64,000 bases of DNA from a virus: IMG/VR virus record IMGVR_UViG_3300022674_000045, positions 1 through 64,000 of that record, one strand, 5' to 3'. The position numbers and the translations under genes are program-made. Shown here one piece after another: positions 1 to 9,980 of the stretch. Every line of letters starts with the position of its first letter. Positions within the stretch are counted from its first letter, which is position 1. Below the pieces are notes generated by a model, which was given only the letters and a program-made list of their open reading frames with translations, did no database searches and was not told the origin of the DNA.

Positions 1-1106
1 GTACATCAGGATCCTCAGGATCTTCTGGCTCATCGGGATCGTCTGGGTCGTCTGGAACGAGCGGAACGGCTGGTAGCTCGGGTACGTCAGGCAGTTCGGG
101 ATCTTCGGGATCTTCTGGTTCATCTGGAACATCGGGGATAGATGGAAATGATGGTACATCGGGTAGTTCAGGAACATCTGGATCAAGTGGAACATCTGGA
201 GATGGATTTATATGGAGGGATAGTTGGGTAGATGGTACTTCATATGTAACTAATGATGTAGTATTAAATAACGGCGTTCTCTATATTGCTATAGCTGATA
301 ATATAGCAAGTGCTTCGAATGAACCAGGTGGTGGAGGTAGTTGGGAAGACTATTGGGAAGTCTTTTTACCGGCTGGATCAAGTGGAACTTCAGGATCAAG
401 TGGATCAAGTGGCACAAGCGGGTCTTCGGGTATATCAGGTACATCAGGATCAAGTGGATCAAGTGGTTCATCCGGAACTTCTGGATCAAGTGGATCAAGT
501 GGTAGTTCAGGAACATCCGGAACTTCTGGATCAAGTGGAAGCTCTGGTTCATCTGGATCAAGTGGTAGTTCAGGAACATCCGGAACTTCTGGATCAAGTG
601 GTAGTTCAGGAACATCAGGATCATCTGGTAGTAGTGGGTCAAGCGGAAGCTCAGGTACCAGTGGTAGTTCTGGGTCATCAGGTTCAAGTGGTTCAAGTGG
701 AAGTTCAGGCACATCAGGTTCATCAGGAACTTCATTTGAAGATGAAGATTATGCAGAATCCTTAACTACATCTTCAACAACCAGTACAACATATACACAG
801 AAATTATCTCTAACTTATAATGCACCTGTAACAGGAGATTATCATATAAGTTGGTATGCTGAATTAAATGAACCTGAAACAGGCTTTTTCTCAAATAGAA
901 CATGTCTTGCAAGAGTTCAACTAAACAACACAACTGATCTTGGTCAAGTTGAAGTTGGTTCTGATAGAGATGTTTGGTTTCCATTTGGAGGATTTACAAC
1001 AATTAATTTAACAGCAGGAAATAATACAATTGATATGGATTATGCAAGTAGTGAGGCAGCAACGGTTTCAATTAGACGAGCAAGAATAGAAGTATGGAGA
1101 GTATAA
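1..1106 (+). CDS. Collagen-like tail fibre protein with CBM-like insert (5' partial)
   Basis: The reading frame is open from base 3 of the window to TAA at 1104-1106, so the N-terminus lies outside the window. Two long tracts of Gly-X-Y triplets (GTS and GSS) flank a compact insert at about 204-370 with spaced aromatics (FIWRDSW, YVTNDVV, LYIAI, WEDYWEVF), the pattern of small CBM5/12-type or fibre carbohydrate-binding modules. A C-terminal beta-rich domain (about 735-1103) ends in RRARIEVWRV. Gly-Ser/Thr triplet stalks are common in phage fibres, so I infer a virion fibre that binds surface glycans. The next gene starts 3 bases after the stop. Confidence 0.75.
   Translation, partial: TSGSSGSSGSSGSSGSSGTSGTAGSSGTSGSSGSSGSSGSSGTSGIDGNDGTSGSSGTSGSSGTSGDGFIWRDSWVDGTSYVTNDVVLNNGVLYIAIADNIASASNEPGGGGSWEDYWEVFLPAGSSGTSGSSGSSGTSGSSGISGTSGSSGSSGSSGTSGSSGSSGSSGTSGTSGSSGSSGSSGSSGSSGTSGTSGSSGSSGTSGSSGSSGSSGSSGTSGSSGSSGSSGSSGSSGTSGSSGTSFEDEDYAESLTTSSTTSTTYTQKLSLTYNAPVTGDYHISWYAELNEPETGFFSNRTCLARVQLNNTTDLGQVEVGSDRDVWFPFGGFTTINLTAGNNTIDMDYASSEAATVSIRRARIEVWRV
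3..203 (+). repeat. Gly-(Ser/Thr)-Ser triplet-coding tract 1
   Basis: Nine-base-periodic DNA of the type GGA-TCA-AGT, coding for GSS/GTS collagen-like triplets and interrupted by one GIDGND. Synonymous codons vary between units, so this is repetition kept at protein level rather than an exact DNA tandem array. Confidence 0.85.
375..734 (+). repeat. Gly-(Ser/Thr)-Ser triplet-coding tract 2
   Basis: About 120 codons of GSS/GTS triplets after the CBM-like insert. Some stretches are near-identical at DNA level (GGATCAAGTGG recurs many times), so slippage or recombination could change its length. Long antisense and alternative-frame ORFs here are by-products of the repeat. Confidence 0.85.
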
Positions 1107-1109
1107 TAA

Positions 1110-4100
1110 ATGGCACTAGAATATATTGATAGTACAAATGCAGTAATTTACTCAGCATCTGGTGATTTTAATATCCCACCTGCGAATATTTCGTTGACAT
1201 GCTTACATGTTGAAACACATGCCGTCTTTTCGACTGATTTTATTGCAGTTTTTAGAGAAGAGGATGTTGTTCTGTTTTTATTTACTCATCCATTGGATAG
1301 TGGGGAACACACACAGTTAGATACAATTGTTTCTAATCATACAGGAAATTGCCCAGAAAAGACAGCAGAAGAAACTGATGTAATTGAAATAGGAAATTCA
1401 CAAGAAGGGCAAACTCTTATTTATGATGCAACGTCTAATTCTTATATAAATACATTTATGAGTCATGATGCTTTAACAAACCTGACTGCTGATGATCACG
1501 AACAATATTTGAGAACAGATGGTGGTAGAGAATTGTCTGCTGATTGGGATGCTGGAGATCATGAGATTCGTGCCGACCAAGGATTCCAAAAAGGAGATTC
1601 TCAAGTTGATTTATCTGTTTATGGTCTTATTACAGCACTATTGACAGGTGGAGAATTAACAGTCAATGGTGGTGATAATACACTTCTTGATATTGAAGCA
1701 GGAACAGGAATTTTTGTTGATTTTTCTAATACCTCTAATCCATATATTGACACATTTTCATGGGATGCTCAAACAGTTGATCCCGTCCTTGATACAAGAA
1801 GAAGTAGCTGGATTGGTGTTTCTTTAGATGGAACAGCAAAGGTTGTTGCAGCATTTACTGCTATTGAACTAAGAGATACTGTAGTACTTGGTAGATGTTG
1901 GGGGGATGGATCTGGAGTTATTTCTACAGCAAAGAACTACAAAACAGCTGCTCCCTACTTCTTTAATACTGTTGAAGATCTTGTTTCCTCATTGGGGTCT
2001 ATTAACTCAAATGGAAATGTTTATTCTCGTAGTACATTATCTTCAATGAAATTACAAAGAAGTTCTGGTAAAGCATTTAGATTCGCTGCAAATTATGACA
2101 ATACACCTATAAGCCCGAATGTTTATACTTCTCCAGATGAAGATCCAGAAACGAGTTATAGTTACCATGTTCCAGGGCAACAAACAACAATTTCAAAAAC
2201 CAATATAGACCCTGAATATTATTATGATGATACAACGGCTGCATTGGTAGCAGTCCCAACAGATAAGTGGACTATACAAAGAGTTTATTACTTCCCTGTT
2301 TCTAATACTACCCACGTTACATACGGTGAAAAATATTATGATTCAGAGAGTTTAGCATACGATGGTGTTATTAATGATTCTGTAACTCTTAATACAGATA
2401 TTCTTGATGGTTCAATTTTAAGAGCATACTTACTTATACAACAAGGTTGTATTGATCTTAATAGTTCAAAGTGTTCTATTAAAACAGCATATACAGATCC
2501 AGGATTACTTCCAGGATTTACAAACCATGGAGACTTGGGTGGTTTACTAAATGATGATCATCCACAATATCATAATGATGCCCGTGGTGATGATAGATAT
2601 TATCAAAAAGCATATATTGAGCAATCAGTAAACATTAAATATACATATCCACCATTAACTCCACCGAGTTATCCATTTAATGTGAAGACAGCATTAGATT
2701 ATCAATATATATTTGATGCTGATACTGGGTATAGTGGTAGAGTGTCACCAGAAATTGTTTTATCTTGGGATGGAACCAATACAAATAATATTGTTGTTGC
2801 AGCAGGATCTGGTTATATTGCTGATGGAGATAATTTTTATAGAGTAATTTGGAGTGAAGCAACATTTGTTGGTATTGGGGATTTACCACAAGGTAATTAT
2901 TATTTCTATGTCGATAGCAATGGGGTTGTTAATTATACATCTACATTACCAGAATCATTTGGTATTATTAAATTGGGTAGTGCATTGTCGGCTGGAATTG
3001 GACTGATTCCGAGTATTGTTCAATGCCCATGTTTTATTGACTCTGCTGGAAATAGAGTTGCAAATACTTTATTTTCTATGGGGACTTTTATTCATCTTGA
3101 TGAAAGTGGACGGGCACAAGTTTCAAGTAATAATGATTTAGCTTTAACATTTACACAGGCTAATGTTCATTGGGGATTAGACGAGAAAGACTTTCCTGAA
3201 CTTGATACTTATAATGAGGCATATGCTTTTCCAGTTGAAAAAGTCGGTAATGTTTTTAAAGTTAATACTGGAGATTTCCTTCCAAACTATTGGTTTTCAA
3301 GTTCACTTCCTGGTGGTGGAGGAGGGCATGGTATTCTCGATCCAACAAGATGGAATGATACAACACAACCACCATTTACATTAGTTTCAAATTCATTTAC
3401 GTTCACAAATGGAAGTAATATTGTTACTGTTGAAAATTTAGATTCAACTTCTGTATTGGATCATCATTTTATCTATTCTTCAAATGATTCTTTACTAAAT
3501 ATGACTCCAATTGCAAAAGATGGAATTGATACAACAGGAACAACAACTACAATAACCCTTGAAGGAAATTATTCAGGAACTACAGGAACTAGTAATGCTT
3601 ATGTTATTACTGCATTACCAAGAATGGATGATGGAAAATATACAAAATCTCTTGCTCTTAGAGTTTATGACCAATATGGTAGTGTCTATATAGCATACGG
3701 TCAAGCTCAATATGATTCTGAAGATGATGCTAGAAGTGCTTCAGTTCCAGGAGTACCTGATTATATTCAATATTATGATGTGAAAATTGCAGCTTTGATT
3801 TCATCAAATCAAACTACATCATGGGTTGGAAACATTTATGACTTAAGACCTTTACCATTTTTTAGAGAAGGATCTATTGGTGGTGCTGGTGGTGGTGCTG
3901 TAATTACCTCGCATAGCTCATTAAGTGATTTAGACCATGATGATCACTTACAATACTTGCGTACAGATGGAACAAGGGATTTAACTGGAGTACAAAGTTA
4001 TGCTTCTCATCCAACATTCACATTAGATACACAATTGGTTGATAAGAAATATGTTGACGATTATTCAGTTTCTTCAACTGGTGGAAATCTAACTGACAAC

Positions 4101-5708
4101 TCAATTATTCGTGGGGATGGTGGAACAAAGAATGTTCAAGATTCTGATCAATGGACAATTTCAGATGATGGAGCAATGGTTTCTTCTGCGTCAGGTCTTG
4201 CAGATGGAACTCCATTAATATCATTACAAAATACTGGATCTAATGCTCGTAGTCTACTTGAGTTGAAAAATGCTACTGGTACAGATTTGTTTGATTTCCG
4301 TATGGATGCTTCTCAAGATCCTATTTTAAGAGTGTTGGATACCGATGGTTATTATCCATTGGCAATTAATGATGCATCTGTAAAAGTTGGTCCTACATCA
4401 AACTTGGCAGATTCTAATTTTACATTGTTGGTTGATACTGGAAAATTAGGTATCAGTAATGCATCAAATGAAAAGATTGGAATTCAAGCTCCGGCTTCTC
4501 TTGTAGATTATATATTAACACTTCCACCAAATGATGGTGATAATGAACAAGTATTGCAGACAGATGGTAATGGTGTTCTTACGTGGGTTGATAAAGATAC
4601 TGGACCTTCTGGAACATCTGGTACAAGTGGGACTTCTGGTACAAGTGGTAGTAGTGGTTCATCTGGAAGTTCAGGTTCATCTGGTATAAGTGGGACTTCT
4701 GGTACATCTGGAATAGATGGAACATCAGGTAGTTCAGGAACATCAGGTACAAGTGGATCTAGTGGATCTTCTGGTAGTAGTGGTTCATCTGGATCTAGTG
4801 GAACAAGTGGAACTTCTGGTAGTAGTGGTACATCTGGTACATCAGGTTCTAGTGGAAGTTCTGGAAGTAGTGGTACATCGGGAACTTCGGGTAGCTCGGG
4901 GTCATCTGGATCTAGTGGTTCATCAGGTAGTTCAGGATCTAGTGGAAGCTCAGGTTCTTCAGGAACAAGTGGTTCAGATGCTATTACAAAATTTGTTGGA
5001 ACAATTTCATCTTGGACATTATCTGGTGGACTGTATTATGGAGATATAGCACACAATCTTAATACATTAGATGTGGTTGTTGAAGCATATACTACATCAG
5101 ATTCATATACAGTTGGAGTTGAGCAGGTTGAAAGAATTAATGTCAATACAGTTCGAATCTGGTCAGCTACAAATACTGAGAATGTTAGAGTTGTTGTAAT
5201 TGGAACAAACATAGGAACAGGTGGAGGGACATCTGGTACATCAGGAACTAGTGGAGCAACAGGAGCTGCTGGTTCATCAGGTACTTCAGGTACAAGTAGT
5301 GCTGGTCTGTCATTGACTCTACCAGGAACAAACCAAACAGCTACAGGTGTAACTATAAGTGCTACAGTTGATGTTAATGCAGTTGGTTTTGGAGCATCTT
5401 TATTTATGGCAGCAGACGGGCACTTTGAAACAACTGATGCCGATGCATCAGCAACAATGCCATGTAGAGCTTTGGCACTAGAGACTGGAACAGGAACGAA
5501 ACAAATTATTCTTCAAGGTCTTATTAGAAATGATTCTTGGAGTTGGACTACTGGTCAAAGTTTATATGTAAGTCAAACAACAGGTTTGTTGACACATACT
5601 GCTCCATCTGGATCATCAAAATTTGTACAAAAGGTCGGATTTGCCTGGTCATCAACTATTGTTTATTTTAACCCAGGCGATTGGACAGTGGTGGAGACTA
5701 CTCCATAA
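1110..5708 (+). CDS. Large tail fibre / receptor-binding structural protein with collagen-like stalk
   Basis: 1532 residues. The motif DHxQYLRTDGxR recurs at about residues 130 and 948, with a related DDHPQYHNDARGDDRYY near 486; this DHxQY motif is typical of phage fibre proteins. A GTS/GSS collagen-like tract spans about residues 1165-1290 and a shorter one about 1372-1397. The C-terminal domain (about 1400-1532, with MPCRALALETGTG and YFNPGDWTVVE) resembles a module common at the ends of phage tail and decoration proteins. The start lies 3 bases after the upstream stop in the same fibre operon. The domain order suggests a trimeric fibre with a knob, stalk and tip; the exact receptor cannot be told. 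Confidence 0.8.
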   Translation: MALEYIDSTNAVIYSASGDFNIPPANISLTCLHVETHAVFSTDFIAVFREEDVVLFLFTHPLDSGEHTQLDTIVSNHTGNCPEKTAEETDVIEIGNSQEGQTLIYDATSNSYINTFMSHDALTNLTADDHEQYLRTDGGRELSADWDAGDHEIRADQGFQKGDSQVDLSVYGLITALLTGGELTVNGGDNTLLDIEAGTGIFVDFSNTSNPYIDTFSWDAQTVDPVLDTRRSSWIGVSLDGTAKVVAAFTAIELRDTVVLGRCWGDGSGVISTAKNYKTAAPYFFNTVEDLVSSLGSINSNGNVYSRSTLSSMKLQRSSGKAFRFAANYDNTPISPNVYTSPDEDPETSYSYHVPGQQTTISKTNIDPEYYYDDTTAALVAVPTDKWTIQRVYYFPVSNTTHVTYGEKYYDSESLAYDGVINDSVTLNTDILDGSILRAYLLIQQGCIDLNSSKCSIKTAYTDPGLLPGFTNHGDLGGLLNDDHPQYHNDARGDDRYYQKAYIEQSVNIKYTYPPLTPPSYPFNVKTALDYQYIFDADTGYSGRVSPEIVLSWDGTNTNNIVVAAGSGYIADGDNFYRVIWSEATFVGIGDLPQGNYYFYVDSNGVVNYTSTLPESFGIIKLGSALSAGIGLIPSIVQCPCFIDSAGNRVANTLFSMGTFIHLDESGRAQVSSNNDLALTFTQANVHWGLDEKDFPELDTYNEAYAFPVEKVGNVFKVNTGDFLPNYWFSSSLPGGGGGHGILDPTRWNDTTQPPFTLVSNSFTFTNGSNIVTVENLDSTSVLDHHFIYSSNDSLLNMTPIAKDGIDTTGTTTTITLEGNYSGTTGTSNAYVITALPRMDDGKYTKSLALRVYDQYGSVYIAYGQAQYDSEDDARSASVPGVPDYIQYYDVKIAALISSNQTTSWVGNIYDLRPLPFFREGSIGGAGGGAVITSHSSLSDLDHDDHLQYLRTDGTRDLTGVQSYASHPTFTLDTQLVDKKYVDDYSVSSTGGNLTDNSIIRGDGGTKNVQDSDQWTISDDGAMVSSASGLADGTPLISLQNTGSNARSLLELKNATGTDLFDFRMDASQDPILRVLDTDGYYPLAINDASVKVGPTSNLADSNFTLLVDTGKLGISNASNEKIGIQAPASLVDYILTLPPNDGDNEQVLQTDGNGVLTWVDKDTGPSGTSGTSGTSGTSGSSGSSGSSGSSGISGTSGTSGIDGTSGSSGTSGTSGSSGSSGSSGSSGSSGTSGTSGSSGTSGTSGSSGSSGSSGTSGTSGSSGSSGSSGSSGSSGSSGSSGSSGTSGSDAITKFVGTISSWTLSGGLYYGDIAHNLNTLDVVVEAYTTSDSYTVGVEQVERINVNTVRIWSATNTENVRVVVIGTNIGTGGGTSGTSGTSGATGAAGSSGTSGTSSAGLSLTLPGTNQTATGVTISATVDVNAVGFGASLFMAADGHFETTDADASATMPCRALALETGTGTKQIILQGLIRNDSWSWTTGQSLYVSQTTGLLTHTAPSGSSKFVQKVGFAWSSTIVYFNPGDWTVVETTP
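4603..4977 (+). repeat. Gly-(Ser/Thr)-Ser triplet-coding tract in the large fibre gene
   Basis: About 125 codons of GTS/GSS triplets with a single GIDGTSG interruption, the same composition as the tracts in the preceding gene. A second short tract lies at 5224-5297. Both are probably stalk segments and possible recombination points between the two fibre genes. Confidence 0.85.
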
Positions 5709-6499
5709 TGGCTATTATTAAATTAGGAACAGATACTAATACTTCGTATGCTTCATCGAGTGTGTGGAGTTTCAATTTTACACATACATTAGTTGCTGGA
5801 TCAAATAGAATAATTGTTGTTGGAACTGGTGGAGAAACAACATTAGCCGATACTAGTCCTGTTTGGAATGTTGATAGTATAACATATGGTGGAGCTGCAA
5901 TGACTCAAGCTGTAAGAGTTGTTACAACGGAAACTGGCGGTGGACTATCAAACAATAGTAGTTCTTTATGGTATTTGTTAGAGGCTAATTTACCAGCAAA
6001 TGGGTTACAAACTGTTCAAATAAATGGTTCTGGACCAACATCTGAAATTGAAGTTTGGGGGGTTTGTACTGAATATGGTGGAGTTTATCAAGGGGGTCCA
6101 TTAACAAATGGAGTATTTATAAATTCTACTGCCCCAAGTAATACTATAACAAATACAATTTCTGCTCCAAAGGGATCTTTGGTTAGATCGTCATATGTTT
6201 GTGGAAACACTGGATCTTGGACAGTTAATAATAGTCAGGTTGAAATTATAGATGATTCACAAACAACAACCTCTTATGGATCTTCTGAAAAAGTTGGAGC
6301 AGTTGGAAACGAAACATCATTTTCAAGTACATTTGTAGGAACTGTAAACAGATTAACAAGAGTATGTGCGATATTCAGAAGAGCACCATGGAAAGTAAAT
6401 ACTGTTTCTGAAGCTGGATTTGTTCAAAATGTAAATGGTGTTACATATGGAAGTCTTGGCAATGGTCCTCTTGCAAGAATAAATACTTATGATACCTAA
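5708..6499 (+). CDS. Tail-associated beta-sandwich protein
   Basis: 263 residues from the ATG that overlaps the upstream stop (TAATG). A longer in-frame start at 5681 is rejected because it would overlap the fibre gene. The sequence is rich in Ser, Thr, Gly and aromatics, with ITYGGAAMTQ and SSSLWYLLEANLP, a pattern I know from beta-sandwich modules repeated in phage distal-tail and bacterial surface proteins. No enzymatic motif is seen. The place in a run of translationally coupled fibre genes supports a virion role. The specific function is unknown. Confidence 0.65.
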   Translation: MAIIKLGTDTNTSYASSSVWSFNFTHTLVAGSNRIIVVGTGGETTLADTSPVWNVDSITYGGAAMTQAVRVVTTETGGGLSNNSSSLWYLLEANLPANGLQTVQINGSGPTSEIEVWGVCTEYGGVYQGGPLTNGVFINSTAPSNTITNTISAPKGSLVRSSYVCGNTGSWTVNNSQVEIIDDSQTTTSYGSSEKVGAVGNETSFSSTFVGTVNRLTRVCAIFRRAPWKVNTVSEAGFVQNVNGVTYGSLGNGPLARINTYDT

Positions 6500-6538
6500 T
6501 GGCGAAAGCCAATGTCGAAAAGACAATAGGGAGATGAT

Positions 6539-7228
6539 ATGGATTGGAAAGGAAAAATAAACTTTGAAACTCGTCCTCAGGTGACGGGTGACAATGTTAT
6601 ATTAACAACAAAAACTGGAGAAATCAATGCAGTAGCATCAAAGGCAACTCCTGCAAGTGCTGATGTTTTATTGATTGAAGATAGTGCTGCCAGTTATGCA
6701 AAAAAGAAAATTACAATCAATTCGATTAAAGGGTTACCAACATTTCAATTTTATGCTGATCAGTTTATGGCACCATGGAATGCCAACTGGGCAGTAAACA
6801 ATTTGGCACCTGCTGCACTTGATACTGTAAATGCTGCTTTGATTGTTAGACGATTTGATGACTCTATTGTTGAGGGTGTTGGGTTCATGGTAAGAGTTCC
6901 ATCAAATGCAACAAGTATAAATTTTGTAATTCAAGGGAGAGCTCAAACAGCGCCAGGAGGTTCTCAAGGTGTTGTGGCTGGTTTGTATAGAAGATTGATT
7001 CCAAACAACTCTGCTGTTGGAGCATGGTCAGCTATTTATAATTTTACAACTTTGACAATACCAACAAATACTAACTTTCAAACAAGTAGTCAAAATGTAA
7101 CTCTTGCAACATTGGGTTTAACAGCAGGTGAGACTTATCAGTTTGAATTTGTTAGAAATGCAACGTCTGGTTCTGATACATTATCAGGTGACTGGAATTT
7201 ATTACTTCTGGGATTGGAGTTTGTATAA
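6539..7228 (+). CDS. Tail fibre-type structural protein
   Basis: 229 residues, with a GGGAG ribosome-binding site 5 bases before the ATG. The N-terminus (about 1-60) looks like an attachment segment. From about residue 65 there is a single beta-rich domain with APAALDTVNAALIVRRFDD, VGFMVRVP and a terminal SGDWNLLLLGLEF; this resembles the C-terminal domain of many phage tail fibres and short structural proteins. It overlaps the start of the next gene by one base (ATAATGG). I infer a distal tail protein; the ligand is unknown. Confidence 0.65.
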   Translation: MDWKGKINFETRPQVTGDNVILTTKTGEINAVASKATPASADVLLIEDSAASYAKKKITINSIKGLPTFQFYADQFMAPWNANWAVNNLAPAALDTVNAALIVRRFDDSIVEGVGFMVRVPSNATSINFVIQGRAQTAPGGSQGVVAGLYRRLIPNNSAVGAWSAIYNFTTLTIPTNTNFQTSSQNVTLATLGLTAGETYQFEFVRNATSGSDTLSGDWNLLLLGLEFV

Positions 7229-8532
7229 TGGCAATAAATCTAACTGATACAGGCAATTATATAGACGTCGGAGACTTTGCAGCATTTCAAAATCTTGAAC
7301 CAATAACAATTTGTGCATGGATTTATCCAACTGATTGGGGGGGAGGAAACTACGGACGAATAAGTGATAAGGCATCAAATATTTTCTTCGTAACCAATGC
7401 TGGAGGAACAAACGGTGTTGAAGCTCTGGCTTGGTATAGAACTAGAACTGGAGCAACTACAAACTACAGATCAAACAATAACTCTATCGTTTTAAATACT
7501 TGGCAACACGTTGCAGTATCGAGTACTAGTTCAGGAAGCGTTTTATATATAAATGGTCAACCTGTTTCAAGTTATGTAGTCAGTGATGTTGGAAGTGGTA
7601 CAGTTGATAATGATGTTGGAACAAACTTATATATAGCCAATCGTGCAGATTTGGCACGTAATTTTGAAGGTCAGATGACAGATTATAGAATGTACAATCA
7701 AGCATTGGATGCAGATGCTATTTGGACTATTTATTCATCATTTGGGCATGACAGTATTTTAGATGGTTTGGTTTTAAGATATCCATTTATGGATAAACCG
7801 CCTGGGGCTACTGGTTCAGTTTTTAAATCTGTCAACTCAAATACTGTTGGGGCTGCAACAAATGTGACTGTTAATGTTCCTACTGTAAATGACGGAGATG
7901 GATTACTTGCATTTGTAGCATGTGGTGGGAATGGAAATACTGCTTTAACAGTAACTACACCAACTGGATGGGCATTACTAGGTAGTGTAAATGCACCTTC
8001 TACATTTTCTACACCATCATTGTATGCATTTGGAAGAATTGCTAGTAGTGAACCTGCATCATATAACTTTGTTGCTAGCGGTTCAAACTCTATTGTAGCT
8101 ACAATTGCTGCATATGACAAAGATTATATAAATGTTGTTTCTCCTGTTGTAGGAACAAATTCCGGAACAAGTTCAAGTCCTACAGCTCCAAGTGTTGCTG
8201 CAACTGGTCCATCTAGAGTTATTAGAGCAATGGTTGGGGATTCAAGTAAAAGTGTAACTTATCCGGGCGGAACAATAGGACGATTTACACAATCACAAAC
8301 AGGAACAGGAAATGGTTGTACGTTTGCATTTGCAGATTCGTCTCAGGCTGCCGCCGGGGCTACTGGCACTGGAGTGTTTACTTATGGGTCATCGGACCAA
8401 TGGGGAGCAATGACAATAACCTTTTTAGCAGCCACAAGTGCAGTAAGAGATGTAAGTAATAATAAATTCGATGGAACCGCTGTTCAAGTTTCATACGCTG
8501 AAGATATATTAAGCTATAGGAGAAGAGTATAA
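7228..8532 (+). CDS. LamG/concanavalin-like lectin tail protein
   Basis: 434 residues. Residues about 5-175 form a LamG-like (laminin G, concanavalin fold) domain: ITICAWIYP, LNTWQHVAVS, VLYINGQPV and GQMTDYRMYNQALD are the usual strands and the closing motif. A linker then leads into a second beta-sandwich domain (about 195-400, with GLLAFVACGG and PTGWALLGS) of a kind found in phage distal-tail proteins. Host glycan binding is the natural inference. It is translationally coupled to its upstream neighbour and is followed by the next gene after one base. Confidence 0.75.
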   Translation: MAINLTDTGNYIDVGDFAAFQNLEPITICAWIYPTDWGGGNYGRISDKASNIFFVTNAGGTNGVEALAWYRTRTGATTNYRSNNNSIVLNTWQHVAVSSTSSGSVLYINGQPVSSYVVSDVGSGTVDNDVGTNLYIANRADLARNFEGQMTDYRMYNQALDADAIWTIYSSFGHDSILDGLVLRYPFMDKPPGATGSVFKSVNSNTVGAATNVTVNVPTVNDGDGLLAFVACGGNGNTALTVTTPTGWALLGSVNAPSTFSTPSLYAFGRIASSEPASYNFVASGSNSIVATIAAYDKDYINVVSPVVGTNSGTSSSPTAPSVAATGPSRVIRAMVGDSSKSVTYPGGTIGRFTQSQTGTGNGCTFAFADSSQAAAGATGTGVFTYGSSDQWGAMTITFLAATSAVRDVSNNKFDGTAVQVSYAEDILSYRRRV

Positions 8533-8533
8533 A

Positions 8534-9121
8534 ATGGCATCAGTATTAAATAAAATTACACTAGAATATATTCCGAGTGCTAATACTCCTGATTATCCTG
8601 ATTCTGACTGGATTATAAATCCAGATGTATCACAAGTAATTAATGTTCCAAGAAAATATTGGAAATTAGATGGAGAAACTCCAATTGAAATGTCGGAAGA
8701 AGAAAAATCTCAAGTTGATTTAGATAAAGCTAATATAGAAACAAAAATTGATTCTCCTATTTTAATTGGTTATAAACTTGGAGATGATTTATCAACTAAT
8801 TCAATTATAATGCAAAATTGTATTTCTTTAGATGTAGAAATAAACAGAATTGGTTCTTATAAAATTGAGTGGATTTATGATTGGGCATGTTCTAATAATA
8901 ATTATAAATTTAAAATGAATGTTGAAATTTTAGGAGACTCTATTATTAAAACATTTGAAGAAGTGCCTTATTCATCAGATGTATTTTTATCTGTATCTGA
9001 TTTTACTACAGTTGATTTAACTGCTGGTACTTATACCATTAATCTAAATTATTGTAGTGAAAATCTAAACAATAGTAGTAAAATTAAAAATTGTAAAATG
9101 TTTGTTTGGAGGATTAAATAA
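8534..9121 (+). CDS. Hypothetical virion-associated protein
   Basis: 195 residues, not recognised. The ATG follows the upstream stop immediately (TATAAAATGG) and the stop overlaps the next start. The first 55 residues are polar with a PDYPDSDW segment; the rest alternates hydrophobic and polar residues as expected for a beta-sandwich (SYKIEWIYDWACSNNNYKFKMNVEI). Codon use is more A+T-rich than in the flanking fibre genes. Position in the fibre operon suggests a tail accessory role. Confidence 0.55.
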   Translation: MASVLNKITLEYIPSANTPDYPDSDWIINPDVSQVINVPRKYWKLDGETPIEMSEEEKSQVDLDKANIETKIDSPILIGYKLGDDLSTNSIIMQNCISLDVEINRIGSYKIEWIYDWACSNNNYKFKMNVEILGDSIIKTFEEVPYSSDVFLSVSDFTTVDLTAGTYTINLNYCSENLNNSSKIKNCKMFVWRIK

Positions 9122-9966
9122 TGAATTATCAATACACTTTTCCTATTAGCGATTTTCCAAACAATAAAGTTAATATACCTTCTTTATCATATGAAATTCA
9201 ATCATCTAGTATTGAAGCTGCATTAGATTATATAAATTCGTCTAATAGTGTTTGTGATATATTTTTTAAACAAGAGCTTCTTACTGACAGTACTTCCGTA
9301 TTAGCTTCTATTGTTTCTGAACATCAAGGAAAATCAATTTCATCCACCGCTCCAGTAACTCCAGATGGTGTTCCAATTGTAAGATCAGATTCAAGACCTT
9401 TAAATACAGAAACATATTTTACAATGTGTGGTGACAGCACAGCAATTGGAGACGGTAAAATTTTAAAATGGGATTTTTCAAATGATGATGATTTATATGA
9501 GGGTCCGGAAATACCATCTGGATTTAAAGCTAAACACATTTCAATTGAATTTTGTTGCCCAGTATTTTTAAAAGATGGAACTATATATTTCTATGATGCG
9601 CCGTGGGGTTGTTATGTAAGTATGTTTGTTGGTATCCCTGCTGGAAACTATTACCCAAATCCAGCAGGTCCAATACCTGCGGCAGCACTTGGTTTAACTG
9701 GAAGTCAAATGTATGCTTATACAGATGTTGATATTCCATATCAATCATATTTGATGAAACATCATATGTATGGTTCTTGCCCAATGGGTGATGAGTTAAA
9801 TGCTGAAGGTGCTGCATTATATCCTGTTCCTATTGGGTGGCATGTATGTGGTCTTATTGTGACGCCTGATAGTGATAATATAAGTAAAGGATATGGTGAG
9901 TTAGAAATGTATAGATGCCATACAATGTTGTTACCAGGTCAGACGCTTGAAAGTTTACATGGATAA
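9121..9966 (+). CDS. Hypothetical virion-associated protein
   Basis: 281 residues, coupled to the upstream gene through TAATG. No family is recognised. The protein has many Tyr, Pro and Gly residues, with motifs such as CPVFLKDGTIYFYDAPWGCYVSMFVG and YLMKHHMYGSCPM, which look like a folded globular domain rather than a repeat. The last part contains WHVCGLIVTPDS. It is the last member of the tightly packed fibre block before the neck/tail-like gene at 9981. A structural role is inferred from context only. Confidence 0.55.
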   Translation: MNYQYTFPISDFPNNKVNIPSLSYEIQSSSIEAALDYINSSNSVCDIFFKQELLTDSTSVLASIVSEHQGKSISSTAPVTPDGVPIVRSDSRPLNTETYFTMCGDSTAIGDGKILKWDFSNDDDLYEGPEIPSGFKAKHISIEFCCPVFLKDGTIYFYDAPWGCYVSMFVGIPAGNYYPNPAGPIPAAALGLTGSQMYAYTDVDIPYQSYLMKHHMYGSCPMGDELNAEGAALYPVPIGWHVCGLIVTPDSDNISKGYGELEMYRCHTMLLPGQTLESLHG

Positions 9967-9980
9967 AGGAGAAATAAGAG

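Noticed and set aside
289-765. Three overlapping long ORFs on both strands in the first fibre gene
   Set aside because: They are alternative-frame readings of the Gly-Ser/Thr repeat; composition (HLIHLIQKF, LPLDPEVPD repeats) is a direct by-product of the repeat DNA.
4717-5049. Alternative-frame ORF (110 codons) in the large fibre gene
   Set aside because: Same repeat artefact as above; the sense frame is continuous and has the fibre domains on both sides.
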